Part shown: in pieces, positions 32,937 through 47,020 of the stretch
How positions within the stretch are numbered: the first letter of the stretch is position 1
How the letters are laid out: the number at the start of each line of letters is the position of its first letter
Origin: Verticillium longisporum
Taxonomy: Eukaryota; Ascomycota; Sordariomycetes; Glomerellales; Plectosphaerellaceae
Assembly: GCA_019188255.1 (NCBI GenBank)
Contig: JAETXT010000005.1
Span: forward strand, 5,518,001-5,582,000
Direction: 5' to 3'
Length of the DNA: 64,000 nucleotides
The notes under the pieces: model-generated
Seen by the model: the letters and a program-made list of their open reading frames with translations, nothing else
What the model was told of the DNA's origin: nothing
Database searches by the model: none
Translations under genes and position numbers: made by a program

Positions 32937-35352
32937 ATGGATAATCCGCTTCAGAATGTTATTCCTCAAGCTGTGGACGAGCTTGTCACTCCTGGCGACC
33001 ACCAACAGCACACCACCGCTGTCGCCAACCTATTAACAGCGTCAGAGATAGACTCGCTGTTGCAAAACTGGACCCATGACAACACTGGTCAATTAGTTCG
33101 CAACCAGGCGGGGGGCGATGCCGCCTTGTTACCAGACCCAGACCGGCTCCAGCGGACACGAGCCCTGGCAGATGTCCTTCACACGGTCCAGCAGTTGTGG
33201 TATGCAGGCTCTGAAGAGATCGATGCAGTTGCCCAGATCCTCGCGAACGGGAGCAGAACTGGTAAGAGCCCATCTCCCCTTGCGAAACACGGCCATAGCG
33301 CTGACGAGTGCCAGCGTCTTGGAGGCTCCCGCTTGGGGATTCAGCCGTCTTTGACTTCTTCCTCGGCATCCTTGCCGTTGACACAATACGCCAGTCCCTG
33401 AAGTTGCAGATATTGCGACTAGCTGGAAATTGCTGCGCCGATGCTGGTAAGTGGGATCCCATGATCGCAGCACAGGACGTCACTGATGACAACATGCAGA
33501 TGAGAATCGCGCGCGCGTCGTCTCATCCAACCACATGCCAGCCCTACTGGCTCAGTTGGAGGATGACAGCCTATTGCCGTTTGCTATCCAGGTCATACAT
33601 AATGTCATGATGGATTATGAGTCAACGCAGCTCGCAGCCTCGAATGCTGGCCTCAGTGCGAAGCTCGTCGACCTCCTTGCCAGCCCCCGGTTCGCCCACT
33701 GCCAGCATCTTCTCGGCATGGTCGGCACCATCTTTGAGATGCTCGTTGGCCATCGTACGTATTGACCTCATTCATGTATGGACAGCAGCTGATCAGTCAG
33801 AATCCGAGGCAACCGTCGCCAATCCGCAGACGCCTCTGATCCTCCTCAACCTTGCCCTCAGTCCGGCTGTTGTTGACGACGCTGCCGACGTCATCCAGTT
33901 GACCTTGGTTGCGTTGTCGTACCTCTCCTTTGAGAACCTGCAAACCGTCTTTGTCAGTTCATACGGCATGCCGAGTTTGCTCGGCGCATATTACCACATC
34001 TCCGCAAAGCTTGATCCCACCGCCGTCGCCGAGGAAGACCTTGAGGCCCAACTGAAGCAACTACGAAACACATTCATGCAGCTTCTGGCCGATCTCTGCT
34101 ACCTGCCGACTTTCAACCAAGTCTACGAACTCAACTCCCCGTCTTCCAGACGTTCCAGTCCTGGCTGTCGTCCCCTGGGAATCCCTCCCTCCAAGCCGCT
34201 GCCTGCCTCTGTCTCGGCAACGTCGCCCGATCAGATGAAGCCTCGCTCGCACTCGTCTCAAACCACCAACTGCACACGCCTGTCATCGCCATCACCGCCG
34301 CTCAGGTCTCTCTCGCCACCGCCCAACCAGCGCAAGGTCCCTTTGACGCCGTGCTGCTCCATTCGGCCCCCTCTCTCCTCAAGAACCTCGCCATCCCCGC
34401 CTCCTCCCGGCCCTTGCTCGGCGACCTGCTCGTCCCCGACCTCCTGCCCACGATCTGGTCTCTCGACCCAAACACCTCGATGCAGACGCCGCAGCTGCAC
34501 TTTGCCGCCGTCTCCCTAACCCGCCTCCTGCTCACATCAACGCCGCAAAACGTCCGCCGCATCTGCGCTCCCCTATCCCCAGACCCCCTCTCGCCTCTCA
34601 ACAGCCAGACCCTCCTGCACCGCCTCCTCGACGTCTTCGCCCGCGCCGACCCGACCCAGGCCGCCCACACCCGCACCGAGGCCGCGCGCGCCGCCCTCGC
34701 CGTCGTGCGCGTCCTGCACACGACGCCGGTGCCCCCGCTCCTGCCGGACTGGGACCCGCGCGACGACGGGTACGTGTTCCGCCGCGAGGGCGCGCCCGTC
34801 GTGCCGCCGCCCTCGTCGTCGTCGCCGACCGGGGAGGACGTCGCGCGGCCGCGGCGGGAGGTGTTTTACCGGCGCCACGGGGCGCTGGGCAAGGCGCTCG
34901 CGCACCTCGTCGTGCAGCCCAAGTTTGGCGTGCTGCGGAGCGAGGCGTGGTTCGTGTTTGCGCTCATGGCGAGGAGCGAGGACGGCGCTGGCGTCGTGTC
35001 CAAGGTGCTTGCTGTGCCCGGGGCGTGGGAGGCGCTCGTGGAGAGCATCACGGGGAGAAGAGAGGGCGAAGAGCGTTCGGCCGAGACGGCGGGGAACGGG
35101 GGCGAGGTCACTATCAGTACGGATGCTGCCTCCGTCGTGGACGGGCTGCAGCCGCAGCAGGTTGATCCGCAGCAGGCGGAAGGGATGGCCAGGGTTGATC
35201 GGGAGAACGGCTTGGTGCTCGTGTCCGAGCTGGTCAAGCATGCTGAGGAGGATTTTCCTGCGGCGAGAAGAGCAGCACTGGGCGAGATGCTGAAGGAAGG
35301 CGGGGAGTTGGTGGCCGAGGGTCGAAAGGATGACGGCGCGAAGGAAGCCTAA
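32937..35352 (+). CDS. ARM-repeat protein, SmgGDS/RAP1GDS1-like
   Basis: Four exons: 32937-33261, 33315-33446, 33500-33754, 33801-35352. The helical, Leu-rich body (SWRLPLGDSAVFDFFLGIL, LQILRLAGNCCAD, DENRARVVSSN, LLAQLEDDSLLPFAIQVIHN, LQAAACLCLGNVARSD) has the regular spacing of armadillo repeats and resembles fungal homologs of the Rap1 GTPase-GDP dissociation stimulator. These proteins bind small GTPases of the Ras/Rho families and promote nucleotide release or chaperone prenylated forms. Exon 4 has a one-base loss in a C4 run (34137-34140); allowing for it the protein has 754 residues. The second half is very GC-rich. Cytosolic by lack of signals. The family assignment is from general similarity of motif style. 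Confidence 0.75.
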
Positions 35353-35881
35353 GTCGGGTGGCCGAAGAGATTTTGCTGCCGCCAAAGAATCTGTAGCGTA
35401 GTCAGATGACACCCAGATCTCCGAATCATGACACTTCACATGGCACATCACATCACCCCGTGTTCAGACATATCCAGCAAGCAAGGTCATAGTTCACATT
35501 GGATATCATGTACCCACTTCAGATCATGCTTTTCCCATTGCAGTCGTCTGAGTACATACGCCAGCCCAAGGACGAATGCAGCTGCGGCGGTATTCTTCTT
35601 CTGCCTCCTGACCCGCGTCCTCAATTGTATCATTGTTCTTCCCCCTCTACCCCAACACGCCCAGGCCAGGAAAGAAGAAAGAAGCCGACTTCCGGGCTTC
35701 CTCTCGGAACGGAAACACGGATGGTCCGAAAAGCAGCCGGAAGGAGGCGTGCAGCAGCGTTTTGCGCGTAAAATGAACCGATACCATGCAATCCGGCCAG
35801 CCCCAGCCTGAAACGAACGAACCAAAAAGGAAATGAGCAGACAGAGGTGGTTGATGCCGTTCACGACATGCCGCCTCCCGC
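35353..35881. other. Intergenic region between convergent genes
   Basis: 3' flanks of the ARM-repeat gene (plus) and the eL13 gene (minus). ORFs here have no motifs. Confidence 0.5.
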
Positions 35882-36853
35882 TTATTTCTTGGCCGCAGCC
35901 TCGGCGTCGGCCTTGTCCTTGGCACGCTTCTCGCGCTTGCCCTGGTTGCGCTTCTCGCTGCGGGCGTGGCGGAGGGCCTTGAAGGCACCGCCCTCGACGG
36001 CAGCGGGGATCTCGGACTTCTTGATCTCGGAGAAGCCAGACGCGACGGGGGCGAAAGGCAGGGCCTTGGCGATGTGGGAGGCGGTCTCGATCTTGGACAG
36101 GTCGGTCTCGGTGGAGTCACCCTTCTTGGCCTTGCCGGCCTTGCGGGGAAGAGGACAAGGCGCTCCTGGTAGGCCTTGAGGCGGGCGACGTTGGCGGCGA
36201 GGCCCTCCTCAGAGAGGTTCTGGCGGCGGCCGCCGACGGAGATGCCGATGGTCTGGGCGAAGCGGCGGGGGATGCCGGCCTCCTGTGGTGGGTGTCAGTA
36301 GGGTTCATGGGGGAAGATCGAGGGGTCGCTGTTTTCCGTCCCCCTCATGTCGAGGTGATGGTGGTTTGGTGCATGTCGTACCTTGAGCTCGGCCAGGGAG
36401 AAACCACGGCCGGCGCGAACCTTGCGGTTGTACTTGATGGTAGGGCACCTCACGATGGGGCGCAGGGAGTCGACAGGGCGGGGAGCGACCGCGGCGGCCT
36501 TGGCCTGGCGGGCATGTCTGCGGCTGAGCTTCTTGCCGGGCTAAAATTCCAGAAAATATCAGATCCTCTGTCGCGATTCACACAAGAAAAAGTCCGTCTC
36601 GTTGCCCGTGGTCGTTTCATACCTGGTCGAAGTGGGTGCGAACCCGGCGCTGCCAATCCTTGCGGAAGTCTGAAGGAACAAAGTCAGTCGTCTGTCTATT
36701 TCGTCGTCGTGTTCTTGCGTTTCGTCGTCGAGAATCGAATCGGTGTGGGGGGGAGCCTCACGGTTGCTCTGGAGCTTCTGGTTGCCCTGAATCGCCTGGG
36801 ATTGAAGGTCAGTACGGACGATGAGGATGCGCCGTGACCATAGGCCATACCAT
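35882..36853 (-). CDS. rpl13: 60S ribosomal protein eL13
   Basis: Five exons: 36853-36851 (ATG alone), 36795-36762, 36669-36623, 36540-36382, 36282-35882; 214 residues if the break is ignored. The protein aligns along its length with yeast Rpl13: [30 protein letters not shown], then the central [18 protein letters not shown], then [20 protein letters not shown], ending [19 protein letters not shown]. It is part of the large cytosolic ribosomal subunit. The last exon carries a one-base loss in a G4 run on the plus strand (36145-36148), which would wreck the C-terminal third. As eL13 should be needed for growth, this is the best evidence that such breaks here are assembly errors. Multiple early introns and a lone ATG exon are typical of ribosomal protein genes. 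Confidence 0.95.
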
Positions 36854-37723
36854 TTTGACTTGGACTGCTGACGACCGAGTTGTTGATGAGGGTTGCTGCG
36901 AGGTTAGTTGGAGGAGGAGGCAATCGACAGTCAGAGTCGGCAAAAAACGCTTGCCCTAAAAATTCCTGTGCCTGCCCAAATTGTTCGGGTGGGGCCCACA
37001 CCCACGAAGCGGATCTGAGAGGGGACTGGGTCGATGGTGCAGGGTCACATGACCGACCGGGGTCTACTCGTCCATTGACCAACGAGCAGCGTCGTGGGTG
37101 ATGAGGAAGCGGGTACGTACTGACTGGGCTGATGTGGGCAGTTCTGCCGCAACCGACCGCTTTTATTGCATTGTTTTTGGCAAGCGACATGGCCATGACT
37201 GTCCATCACCCACTTGTCCAGCACTTCCCATACAAACGCCCAGTTTCAACGCCTGGACCGTGATCAAGGTCCTGTCTGTGAAGATGCTCAATACTCGATT
37301 GCCACTATTTGATAAGAGTATGATGGCCGTGACTTGTTCGATAGCCGAATGACTTTAGATTTGTTGTCATCGAGCTCTGTTTGCTCGACTCGCATGATAA
37401 AGAACTCTTGGGATATTGCGATACTCCAGCATTAGGACTTTCAATGAAGCTTGGTAGAAACTGCTACCTGATTGCTCGGAACAAAGCTCGGAACAAACGA
37501 ACTGTCCCAGAGATCCAAGGTCTACAGCGTTCCTTTGATTGTCTAAGACTTGAGGAGGCATCTTGCGCCAGCCCTTGACAGTCGCTGCCAGCTGCCATCT
37601 TCGGCCAATCCCATCTGCGCCAATCCCTGAAAATCTCAGCCGGGAAATGGAACGATCATCGGCGGCATCTTCAGCAGACCCCGAACGTCTCTCCTGAACA
37701 CCATCCCTCAGCTCACCACCAAG
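36854..37723. other. Divergent promoter region of eL13 and the COX14-like gene
   Basis: About 0.87 kb between two divergent starts. Contains (T/A)-rich and pyrimidine-rich stretches; no supported ORF. Confidence 0.5.
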
Positions 37724-38766
37724 ATGCCGATAAAACCCTCAATGGCGACGCGCATGCCTCTCCGGAGCGCTTCGGACGCAACTCGCTTCACATCCACCAC
37801 CCCGCACGCCTCTTCGAAGCAACCCCCTGTATCCGCCGCCACATCGAAAGCTCCATCCGCCGCGAGCAGGCTATCAGGCAATGGACCCAAGAAGGGTGGC
37901 GAGACGCCCGAGGAGCGCGTTCGAAGGCTAAGAGCTGCACACGAGGCCGCACGAAAGGCCCAGGTGTCTGGATTTGACAAGGCTGTCGGTGGTGGACGAC
38001 GTTTCTTTGATGTTGCGCATCGCGTCACTATTGCAGGACTGTTAGGATTCACTGGTACGGCTACCTCCTTACCCTTTGCCGCCACCTACATTCTTGGATC
38101 CCTCGGCGGGAGGCATCCTACTATGCCTCCCCTTCAGAATTACACGCAGGACAGTCGGTCGTCGTGAACACACAAGCTAACAACATGACAGCCCTTGCCG
38201 GCCTCATCTCCGTCTACTCCGTCTACGACATGGTCACCTACAACCGCATGCGTCGCGAAGACTTTCCCGATGCCCAGAAGCCCATGGACGCCGACTCCCT
38301 CTCCGCCGCCCGTATCGCTTTCATCAACGGAACCGCGACCGAGGACCAGAACCAGCTCGTCGAGGACGCCAACGCCCAGGCCCGCGAGACGGGTGCCAAG
38401 CTGCCCCGTCTGCTGGCGCCTGCGCCGCCCACTGGCGCGTCCATTGCCCTGGGCGCCGCCGCACCCGCTAGCTCGAGGACCGAGGAGCCGAGCCCGGTGC
38501 TCGACGCGCTGGCAAGGGAGGAGGAGCTCAGGGCTCTCGAGGCTAGGAGTGGAAAGACGGGAGGAAGCTGGTGGCCCTTCTCGTCGAGTGCGGCGAAGGG
38601 TGAGTCTACGACGGGAAGCGATGTTGTCAAGGCCGTGCAGGGAGGCAAGGAGGCGATCCGCGAGTCTGCGCACGCGGCGTTTGAGAAGGAGAAGGAGGCT
38701 CAGCGTCAAGGGGGTCCGCTGGACAAGGTAGGGTTGGAGGGAGAGAAGAAGAAGGGCTGGTGGTGA
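37724..38766 (+). CDS. COX14-like mitochondrial membrane protein with long C-terminal extension
   Basis: Two exons, 37724-38054 and 38192-38766 (137-nt intron), 301 residues. The N-terminus is basic and Ser/Thr-rich without acidic residues, suiting a mitochondrial presequence (MATRMPLRSASDATRFTST). At residues about 93-125 is the sequence FFDVAHRVTIAGLLGFTALA followed by a Tyr-rich end of a membrane segment (YSVYDMVTYNRMRRED). This resembles COX14, a small inner-membrane factor for cytochrome c oxidase assembly. Yeast Cox14 is only about 70 residues, so the C-terminal 170 residues (Ala/Glu/Lys-rich, ending KKKGWW) are extra. The assignment rests on this one segment. Confidence 0.6.
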
Positions 38767-41360
38767 TGATTATACCGTCACACGAACACGGGTGTAATTT
38801 GCTGTACCATTGGGATCAGTACAAAAATTGGGGGGGATGAAAGCTGCACAGCATAAGTGCAGGGCAACGTGTATCATCATACTGTAGACAAGTTGTACGA
38901 CATGTACCTGCATTAGACGGCGTCTGGTGGACTTGATGTCGTGGGGTAATAACAAAAAAAATTATGTTTCCCAGTTCGGCTCACTTTCATTTTCCATGTC
39001 TCTGTGTGTGCGTGTGAGCGTGTGTTCTGCTACTACGTGTCACGTCAATTCTGCAAGGCGAATAGGCTCGCGGGACGTTCGGGGTTTCTGCAGCCGGAGC
39101 TCTATCCCGACGGGGCGAGGCTGACGTGACCCACGGACGGCGTTCGCGACTTTGGCCCAGGCCGGAAGAACTGAGACCGTGCCTGTGCGAGAACGGAATA
39201 CTACCTTCACAGGTGAAGCTGTCATGTTGAGGGATCATGAGTGCCTTGGTCTTTTCAAGTGGATGCGGCGCGTTACTTACGGCGGACCCTGGGTCATGTG
39301 CATCAAGAGGTGAACTGAGGCCAGGCTCACGTCGAAACTCAGCCTGATGTTTCGTTTCCAGCAGTTTCGTGAGCACCCAGACTCGGCAGGCCCGACGCCA
39401 TGTCCCTTCAAGAAATGTTCTAGATGTTAGATGTATTTAATTTAATTTAGTGACGATGGCAGACTATTCGGGAGTGTGGCCGGCCGGAGACTTGTCGTTA
39501 GCAGTTAGGTTTCATTATGTTTTGTTACGGAAATATTGTCAAGTTCAACCCCCAAAAAAAAACACTGCGTCAACATGATGAGGATGGAATCCCAAAATTC
39601 GAAAATCAATTATTCAATGTCCTTAAAGAATCATTCCCATGTTTCAATAGCTATAAGATGTATTGCCCTGCCTGTGGTGCTGAATGCTAGTGGACTGAAC
39701 CACCAGATCACGGCTAAAAGGACCAGAGAATCATCACCAACATCAACACAAACACCATTACACAGCTACTAATCTACGATGACCTCGGCTGCAACACAAG
39801 GTCACGATGACCGAAGACGGCATTGATCACACAAAGAGTCTCTGTGGCGACCATTTGCCACCTTGTGCCCCCGGCGTCCCAACATAACGTTCACCCCGGT
39901 CCCTCATGAAGCAATCCTGAAACCTTACGCCCACAGAGAACCTTCTCCGAACTCCAGACAGCGGCCCCTCTCGATGCTCCTTCAACAGCCAAGACCCGCC
40001 ATCTGACAGGCCGACCTGTCGCCAGCGGAGCATTTCCGTGGCGGCGGTCGGAGGATTGCACAGACAATCTCCTAGGCGAAGGGGAAACTATCCGCGCTTC
40101 CTTCTCTTCAGGGCGCAGCTCGCGAAGGTCACCGCGGAGACCAAGGGGCATGCTGATGATGGCAATGGCCGCCGAGGCTGTTGTTTTGATGAGAAGATTC
40201 ACAGTTCGAGCGCACCGCAGGATTTGTGCCTCGCCCGCCTGAGGCTCGCTTGACTCGGTGTTGTCTTGTCATGACGATCCAGAGGTGCCATCTGGTGTTC
40301 CGTGTGCTTCCTGTGTCTCCCTCTCCCTGGCGTGGCTTCGTGGGCTTGGACTTGTCACTTGCGCACTACTTAGGACCTTGGTTTTCCTTTCTGCATGGCT
40401 AGCTGGGGTCGGGCGTGCTTATTTCTTCTTCTTCCACTCCTTGTGTCTCTTTCACCCCCTGATAACCCTACGTAAGGTTTTGCAGCTTGGTTCTGGCTAT
40501 TCCGTATTAGTGAAGCACCTGACGCTGGCCGACTCTTTTCTTTGGGCGGGTTCCCATCAGACAGACACTGTTTGCCTGATTTCCTCTCTTTGTTTATTTC
40601 TTCTTCGACTTCAACGCCCAATTGAATCAATCCTAACCGAATTGATTCGACTGCGAGAAGTTCCCCGAACACTCGAACCTGGTGTTGTAGGACTCTCACT
40701 CCTTGTGGACGCTTTCTTGGCAAGCTCTCGCTGTTGGTGGCACCATCCCAGGCAGCACGGGCAAGACAAGACGGGATACGGGAAAGCACCAACCACCGGC
40801 ACCAGCCGAAAACAGCACTCACGGCTTTCTTTCTTTCCCACTGTCTCTCTGCCGACGGCACCAGGCACCAGCCCTTCTGTCCCCTTTACTTCATCGCTTC
40901 CATTTTCCAGCTTCTTATCCCTGACTTCATCTACCTTATCTTACCTTGCCTGCGCCTTCTCGTACTTGTCTACGTGCGCGTCCTTCCCCCCCTTCTTCTG
41001 AGCCTCCGCAACCGCACCGGCGAGCCGACTCCGCCACAGCTTCTCATAGGAGGCGCAACCGACCCAACCAAGGCACAGCTGACGACCTTCCCCGCCTACC
41101 TGCCTTGGCTCGCCTCGACTTGGAGCCCCCCGATACCCCAGCTAGACGTCCCTTGCAGCTGAGCAGCTCTCTTGGACCTGCTATCGACATACTTCCTCTG
41201 CTCGCCTTCATTGTCGAGCGTCGTACATCGAGATCGTCGACCGATCAATCCGTTTGCCGGTCATCTTTCGGCATCATTGTGCATCACTTTGCGACAGCAT
41301 CATCTCGGCATTGTTGCTTATAAACCACATTTCTTTCGCTACAGCCTGCAGCGATCAACA
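38767..41360. other. 2.6-kb intergenic region with pyrimidine-rich leader
   Basis: 38767-40250 shows nothing coding. From about 40260 to 41360 the plus strand is strongly C/T-rich, which creates long but motif-free ORFs (for example 40258-41001, rich in Leu, Ser, Phe). This looks like the promoter and long 5' leader of the gene starting at 41361. Confidence 0.5.
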
Positions 41361-42442
41361 ATGTTCGCCCAGCCATTTCATGATCCCGCTCGGAAGAGGC
41401 TCCGTGAGGAGGACCCCGACGCCTCTGTTGGATCTTGCGGCTTCAGTGAACACCGTAATGTATGTTCCCGTCGATGGCGCTTCGCCTGTCTGCTGGCCTG
41501 CCACAACGCTGACTGCTTCGATAGAAACGGCTGCAATTGCCCGTCCGAACCTCGCCTACATCCCAGAAGCGGAACACGCCCATCTTTCCCCTCTCATCTA
41601 CACCCCATTCCCAGATACATACCGAATGTGACTCGGAGGCGCCGGCCTCGCACTTTTCGCCCTGGTCGTCATCCCCAACCCTGGGCATGAACTCACCAGG
41701 CGTGGACCGAGACATGGATATGGCCATGGACACAGCCATGTCGCCTCTGAACAACCTCCAGTATCTACAGCCGAATCCTCTCCAGACTGATCTCTCCGGC
41801 CGCATGCCAACACCCATGCAGTCGAGCTTTGCCCCACAGCTGCGCGGCGCCACCGGATGGGGTGGACCGGGCCCTGTGATTATGCAACAGAACGGCCTGT
41901 CCAACATGGGCCACGTTCACAGCACTGCTTTTCAGGACCGCACAGTGCCGAGGACCATGCAGACGGGTGATGGCTGGCACTCGGACGTCCAGCGCCGCAT
42001 ACCGTCACCCATCTCGGAAGTTGACTCACGCACTGCGAGCCCGGGCATGTGTCTCGAGAGTGGTGCTAGCAGTGGCTTCCCTTCGCAGTTGACGGCGAGG
42101 CTCGAGCAATCCACATTGTCTCCTCGAGGAGAGGACATCGGCATGATGGACGTCTCACCCTCTTTCTCAACACATGCCGAGGCGGCTGCCGAACACGAGC
42201 ACATACATGAGCATGAGCATGAGGAGGGCGAGGACGGCATGGCACCCCTGACGGAGACAATCTCGGCACCCGCCACGCCTTCGCCAGGACGCAGCCGGGG
42301 ACACATGCGGTCGCACCACACAATCAACACGTGGACGTGGCAACCGGGCATGAAGAAGAGCTTCAGCATTGGCTACCGAGCCGACTGCGAGAAGTGCCGT
42401 CTCAAGGTGCCTGGTCACTTCAACCACATAATCGTATCCTAG
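41361..42442 (+). CDS. Conserved-looking fungal protein with C-terminal CCHH motif
   Basis: Two exons, 41361-41459 and 41525-42442 (65-nt intron, GTATGT donor), 338 residues. The start MFAQPFHDPARKRLREED is followed by a Pro/Ser/Thr- and Met-rich disordered body, an acidic His/Glu repeat (EHEHIHEHEHEEGEDG) and an ordered end: HHTINTWTWQPGMKKSFSIG, then RADCEKCRLKVPGHFNH. The last part has Cys321, Cys324, His331 and His334 (C-X2-C-X6-H-X2-H), a possible zinc site. No signal peptide or membrane segment. I do not know a function; a nuclear or cytosolic regulatory protein is a guess. It has a long pyrimidine-rich leader. Confidence 0.75.
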
Positions 42443-44233
42443 GAAGGTGGCCATGTTGTGGTTGACAGCAGCGCGGATTCGCCGGCGTGAGGAGCGGTGG
42501 CGCCGTCTCAAGCAGCTCAACGCAAACGATCGAGATTTTCTTTTGTCAAACAGGCACAGGAAGAGCGGATACTGCGCATGGCAGTCTTGCTCGGGTGCCA
42601 GAACATAAACCTGGATCCACCAGAACATGCTTCGTGGCTAGACTGGGTTGTTCGCGGCAGCTTCAATCAGGGATTGAATTCGGAAGAAGACAGCGTCATG
42701 ACGGACGTCTTGTCTGGACTGCCAGCGTGTTGATGGTACGATAGGGGAATTTGCATCTCTGGTTGTTTATCTGGGGCCAACAGAAAACACGGCCAAGCTG
42801 ATTTCGGGAGGGGGACTCGGTTATATCCATTGCATTGGGAGCGTTTGGCGCAGCGTTTTGAACATATTCTCTCGCCCTCGTCTTGTGATGGGGCGTGTAA
42901 TATCACATTCTTTTGTTTGCTACTTTGGTCCTGGTTGCGTAAGGTAAGGTAAGGTAGGTTGTTCAGTGAGCAAACGTTACATAAATCACAAGAAGGCCGC
43001 CAGCGTCGGTGAAGAAGTTCGGTGAAAGAAGGTCAGGGTCCGATTCGGAAGGCTCTGCTTGAGGCCAGCCCCGCCAATGACGTCGCGGCAGACCCCGTCC
43101 TATGGCGACCCTGACCCTGTCAAGTGCCTGCTGCTGTTTGTTCCCACCAGAGTCGCGCGACGGGCCATCGTACGAGCTGAAGGACGCCAATTGCAAAGCC
43201 GGACTGCGCCATTGGCCTTGGGTAGGGGCATTGGCTGGCTGCACAGGGCGTGGGCGAAGTTGCGGTCAGTGATGCTGGTGTTTGTCTGAGTAGAGGGGTA
43301 CCTTCACGTCAAGTGAATACGTGCAGGGGAGGTACCGCGGTACATGGGGATGAGGGGTGGTCAAGTGCCCCGCGATCGCAGAGGAACAGAGGACATGGTT
43401 GAGGTGCAGGAGGAGCTTGGAGAGAGAGAGAGGGAGTGCGCCAACAGAGGCATAGCATTAGAGAATCGCGGCTGATGGCTCTTTTTTTTCTTGTCTCTGG
43501 CGATTTGGGGGGGCCTGTAGCGGGACGGGTGCCTCCGAAGGGCCTCCGGTGTCAGGCAGGCCACCTTTGGGTTTTTTTTTCCTGGTGAGGGGCCCTTTTT
43601 GGAGGGGAAAGACATGTGGTGGTCATGGTGGTCAAACGACCTTCTCCCCGCCACGCTTGCTCTTCTGAGTCATTGCAGCCAGAGGAAAGAAAGCCCTTCT
43701 TGCTGCGGTTACGATTGTTACCAAGTGAACTTCCAGTCTCCAACTTTTTTCTTGTATCGAGTCCACCTCTCTCGTTGTGATTGCCAAATCAAACAAACCC
43801 TCTTCTCAAGGCTTGTGTCCCGGTACCTCCTTTGATCGGCCCGTTTTCCAAGGTGCGTCCTTTGGGTTTGCCCCTCCCTCATGCTCTGTTGCTGTGCTGG
43901 TTGGTACACTGTACCCGGTTGTTTGACGTGTGTTTGCGCGCTGCGCAGCATTGAGGGTTCCACTGTTCTGAGCGTTGCGTTTTTGGGCATTTTTAGCATC
44001 ATTGCTCAGTTTCTCGTTCGAGTCATCTCTCTCGTGTTCTGCTCTCCATTGTCTCTTCAATTTCGTTTGCGAACCTGCCTCCGAGGATTCTTGTTTCTTG
44101 ACCTGTCTTGGAGCTTCACAAACTGATTGTCTGCCTCAGACCCTGACGACAACGACGACGATCTTGACTACGACTTCCGAACCTTGCCCCTCGCATACCA
44201 CATACACCAGACCACAACCAGCAGCTCTTCAAG
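42443..44233. other. Intergenic region with pyrimidine-rich leader of the DAHP synthase gene
   Basis: Contains a short GGTAA tandem run (42941-42958), a GA-rich patch (43415-43436) and C/T-rich sequence from about 43640 up to the ATG at 44234. No supported ORF. Confidence 0.5.
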
Positions 44234-45801
<1,568 letters not shown>

Positions 45802-46194
45802 AGATTTGCTCTGTATGGGAAGGCAACATGAGTTTTCGAGGATAGGGTCTGATGGTAGCAAAAAAGCGCTGCGAAGTGGCGGGGGGGAGATACACAAAAA
45901 GTTGCATGTAGCTCTTGACTACTGGGATGGTGTTCCGGATAATGACCACGGTATTTGGCGTGCTGATGATGCTGCTCATTGCTTTCCCACGCCAAGTATT
46001 CGGAACCGTAATAAGTGACGACCATGCCATGCCATGCCATTCCATTGTACACTGGTGATCTCAAGTCAACATGAAGCCTACGCTCTGACGGTGTTCAGTG
46101 CCACGCAAACGAACAGTTCGTACCAAATTCGAAATCGGTAGTCTCCCATATTCCAATTCTCTAAACGCCAAACACCTTTCGCAAGAAAAAAAAT
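45802..46194. other. Intergenic region between convergent genes
   Basis: 3' flanks of DAHP synthase (plus) and the Cys-rich membrane protein gene (minus). Nothing else seen. Confidence 0.5.
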
Positions 46195-46742
46195 TCAAGC
46201 CCGCCCCCGCCCCAAGAATCCATAGCCATTCACCCCCCTCGACTCGGCAGCCTTCCTGACGCCCGCCCACCCCAGAAGCCCCAGCGTGCCGAGGATGAAA
46301 CCCCACACAATGACGCGGTCCTTGTTGCTGTCGCGCTGGAAGCACATGGTCTGAACATCGTCCTCCTTGGCCTCGCGGCAAAAGTCGATGCCGCGCGAGA
46401 GGCAGAAGGCCTTGGTGCACTGGGAGCACGAGGCCGAGGCGGCGCGGGGCGCGAGCTGTCGGTCCTCGGCGGCGGTGTGGCGACGGCGGACATTGCCGAA
46501 GGGCAGGATCGAGGAGAAGAGGTCGCGACGGAGAGAGGCGGGTGGGCTTTGGTCGTCGTGTTGGGGGCCGAGGGCGACGATGGTGCTGTTCTTGAAGCAG
46601 GTGCATTTGCAGAAGGTCGGGGCGGCTGGTCTCTTGATTAGGGGCTTATCGGGAGGTGAGGATGGGGGGGGCACCTACAGTTTGCTGATGCGAAAGCCAC
46701 GAGGGCACTCAGCAGTAGGAGGAGCAGAGATAATCGATGCAT
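46195..46742 (-). CDS. Secretory-pathway membrane protein with Cys-rich luminal domain
   Basis: Two exons, 46742-46675 and 46630-46195 (44-nt intron, CTAAT branch), 167 residues. Signal peptide MHRLSLLLLLLSALVAFASA, then a luminal part with paired cysteines (CRPAAPTFCKCTCF, then CSQCTKAFCLSRGIDFC and MCFQRDSNKD), one membrane segment near the C-terminus (VIVWGFILGTLGLLGWAGV) and a short basic tail. I believe similar uncharacterised proteins occur across filamentous ascomycetes, but cannot name a function. The donor of the 44-nt intron is weak (GTGCCC), so the junction is less sure than others. It shares a 278-bp divergent promoter with mL50. Confidence 0.7.
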
Positions 46743-47020
46743 TTTGTTGGCATCGGAATAGGAGCTTGGCTTCACGCTGATGATATCTGCCTTGTCAGTA
46801 CGTAATGATCTTGGAGTTTGGAGGCGACAGTGTTACAACAGGGGCCTTGGCGCACGGACCAGTCTCGGCACTCCACGCCATTGGCCCACGCGACATCGAA
46901 AAAGTTCATCGATATGCAGCATCAGAGAAGCTCCTGATTGACCTCCGAGCGGAATTGATCCAACAACCTCCCATCCATCACGACCACCACCACCTCACCC
47001 ACACCCACACGCATATCACA

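Noticed and set aside
34573..35451. Minus-strand ORF of 292 codons opposite the ARM-repeat gene
   Set aside because: GC-rich antisense shadow of exon 4; no motif.
40258..41001. Plus-strand ORF of 247 codons
   Set aside because: Lies in a pyrimidine-rich leader, which yields Leu/Ser/Phe-rich open frames; no domain and overlapping ORFs are equally open.
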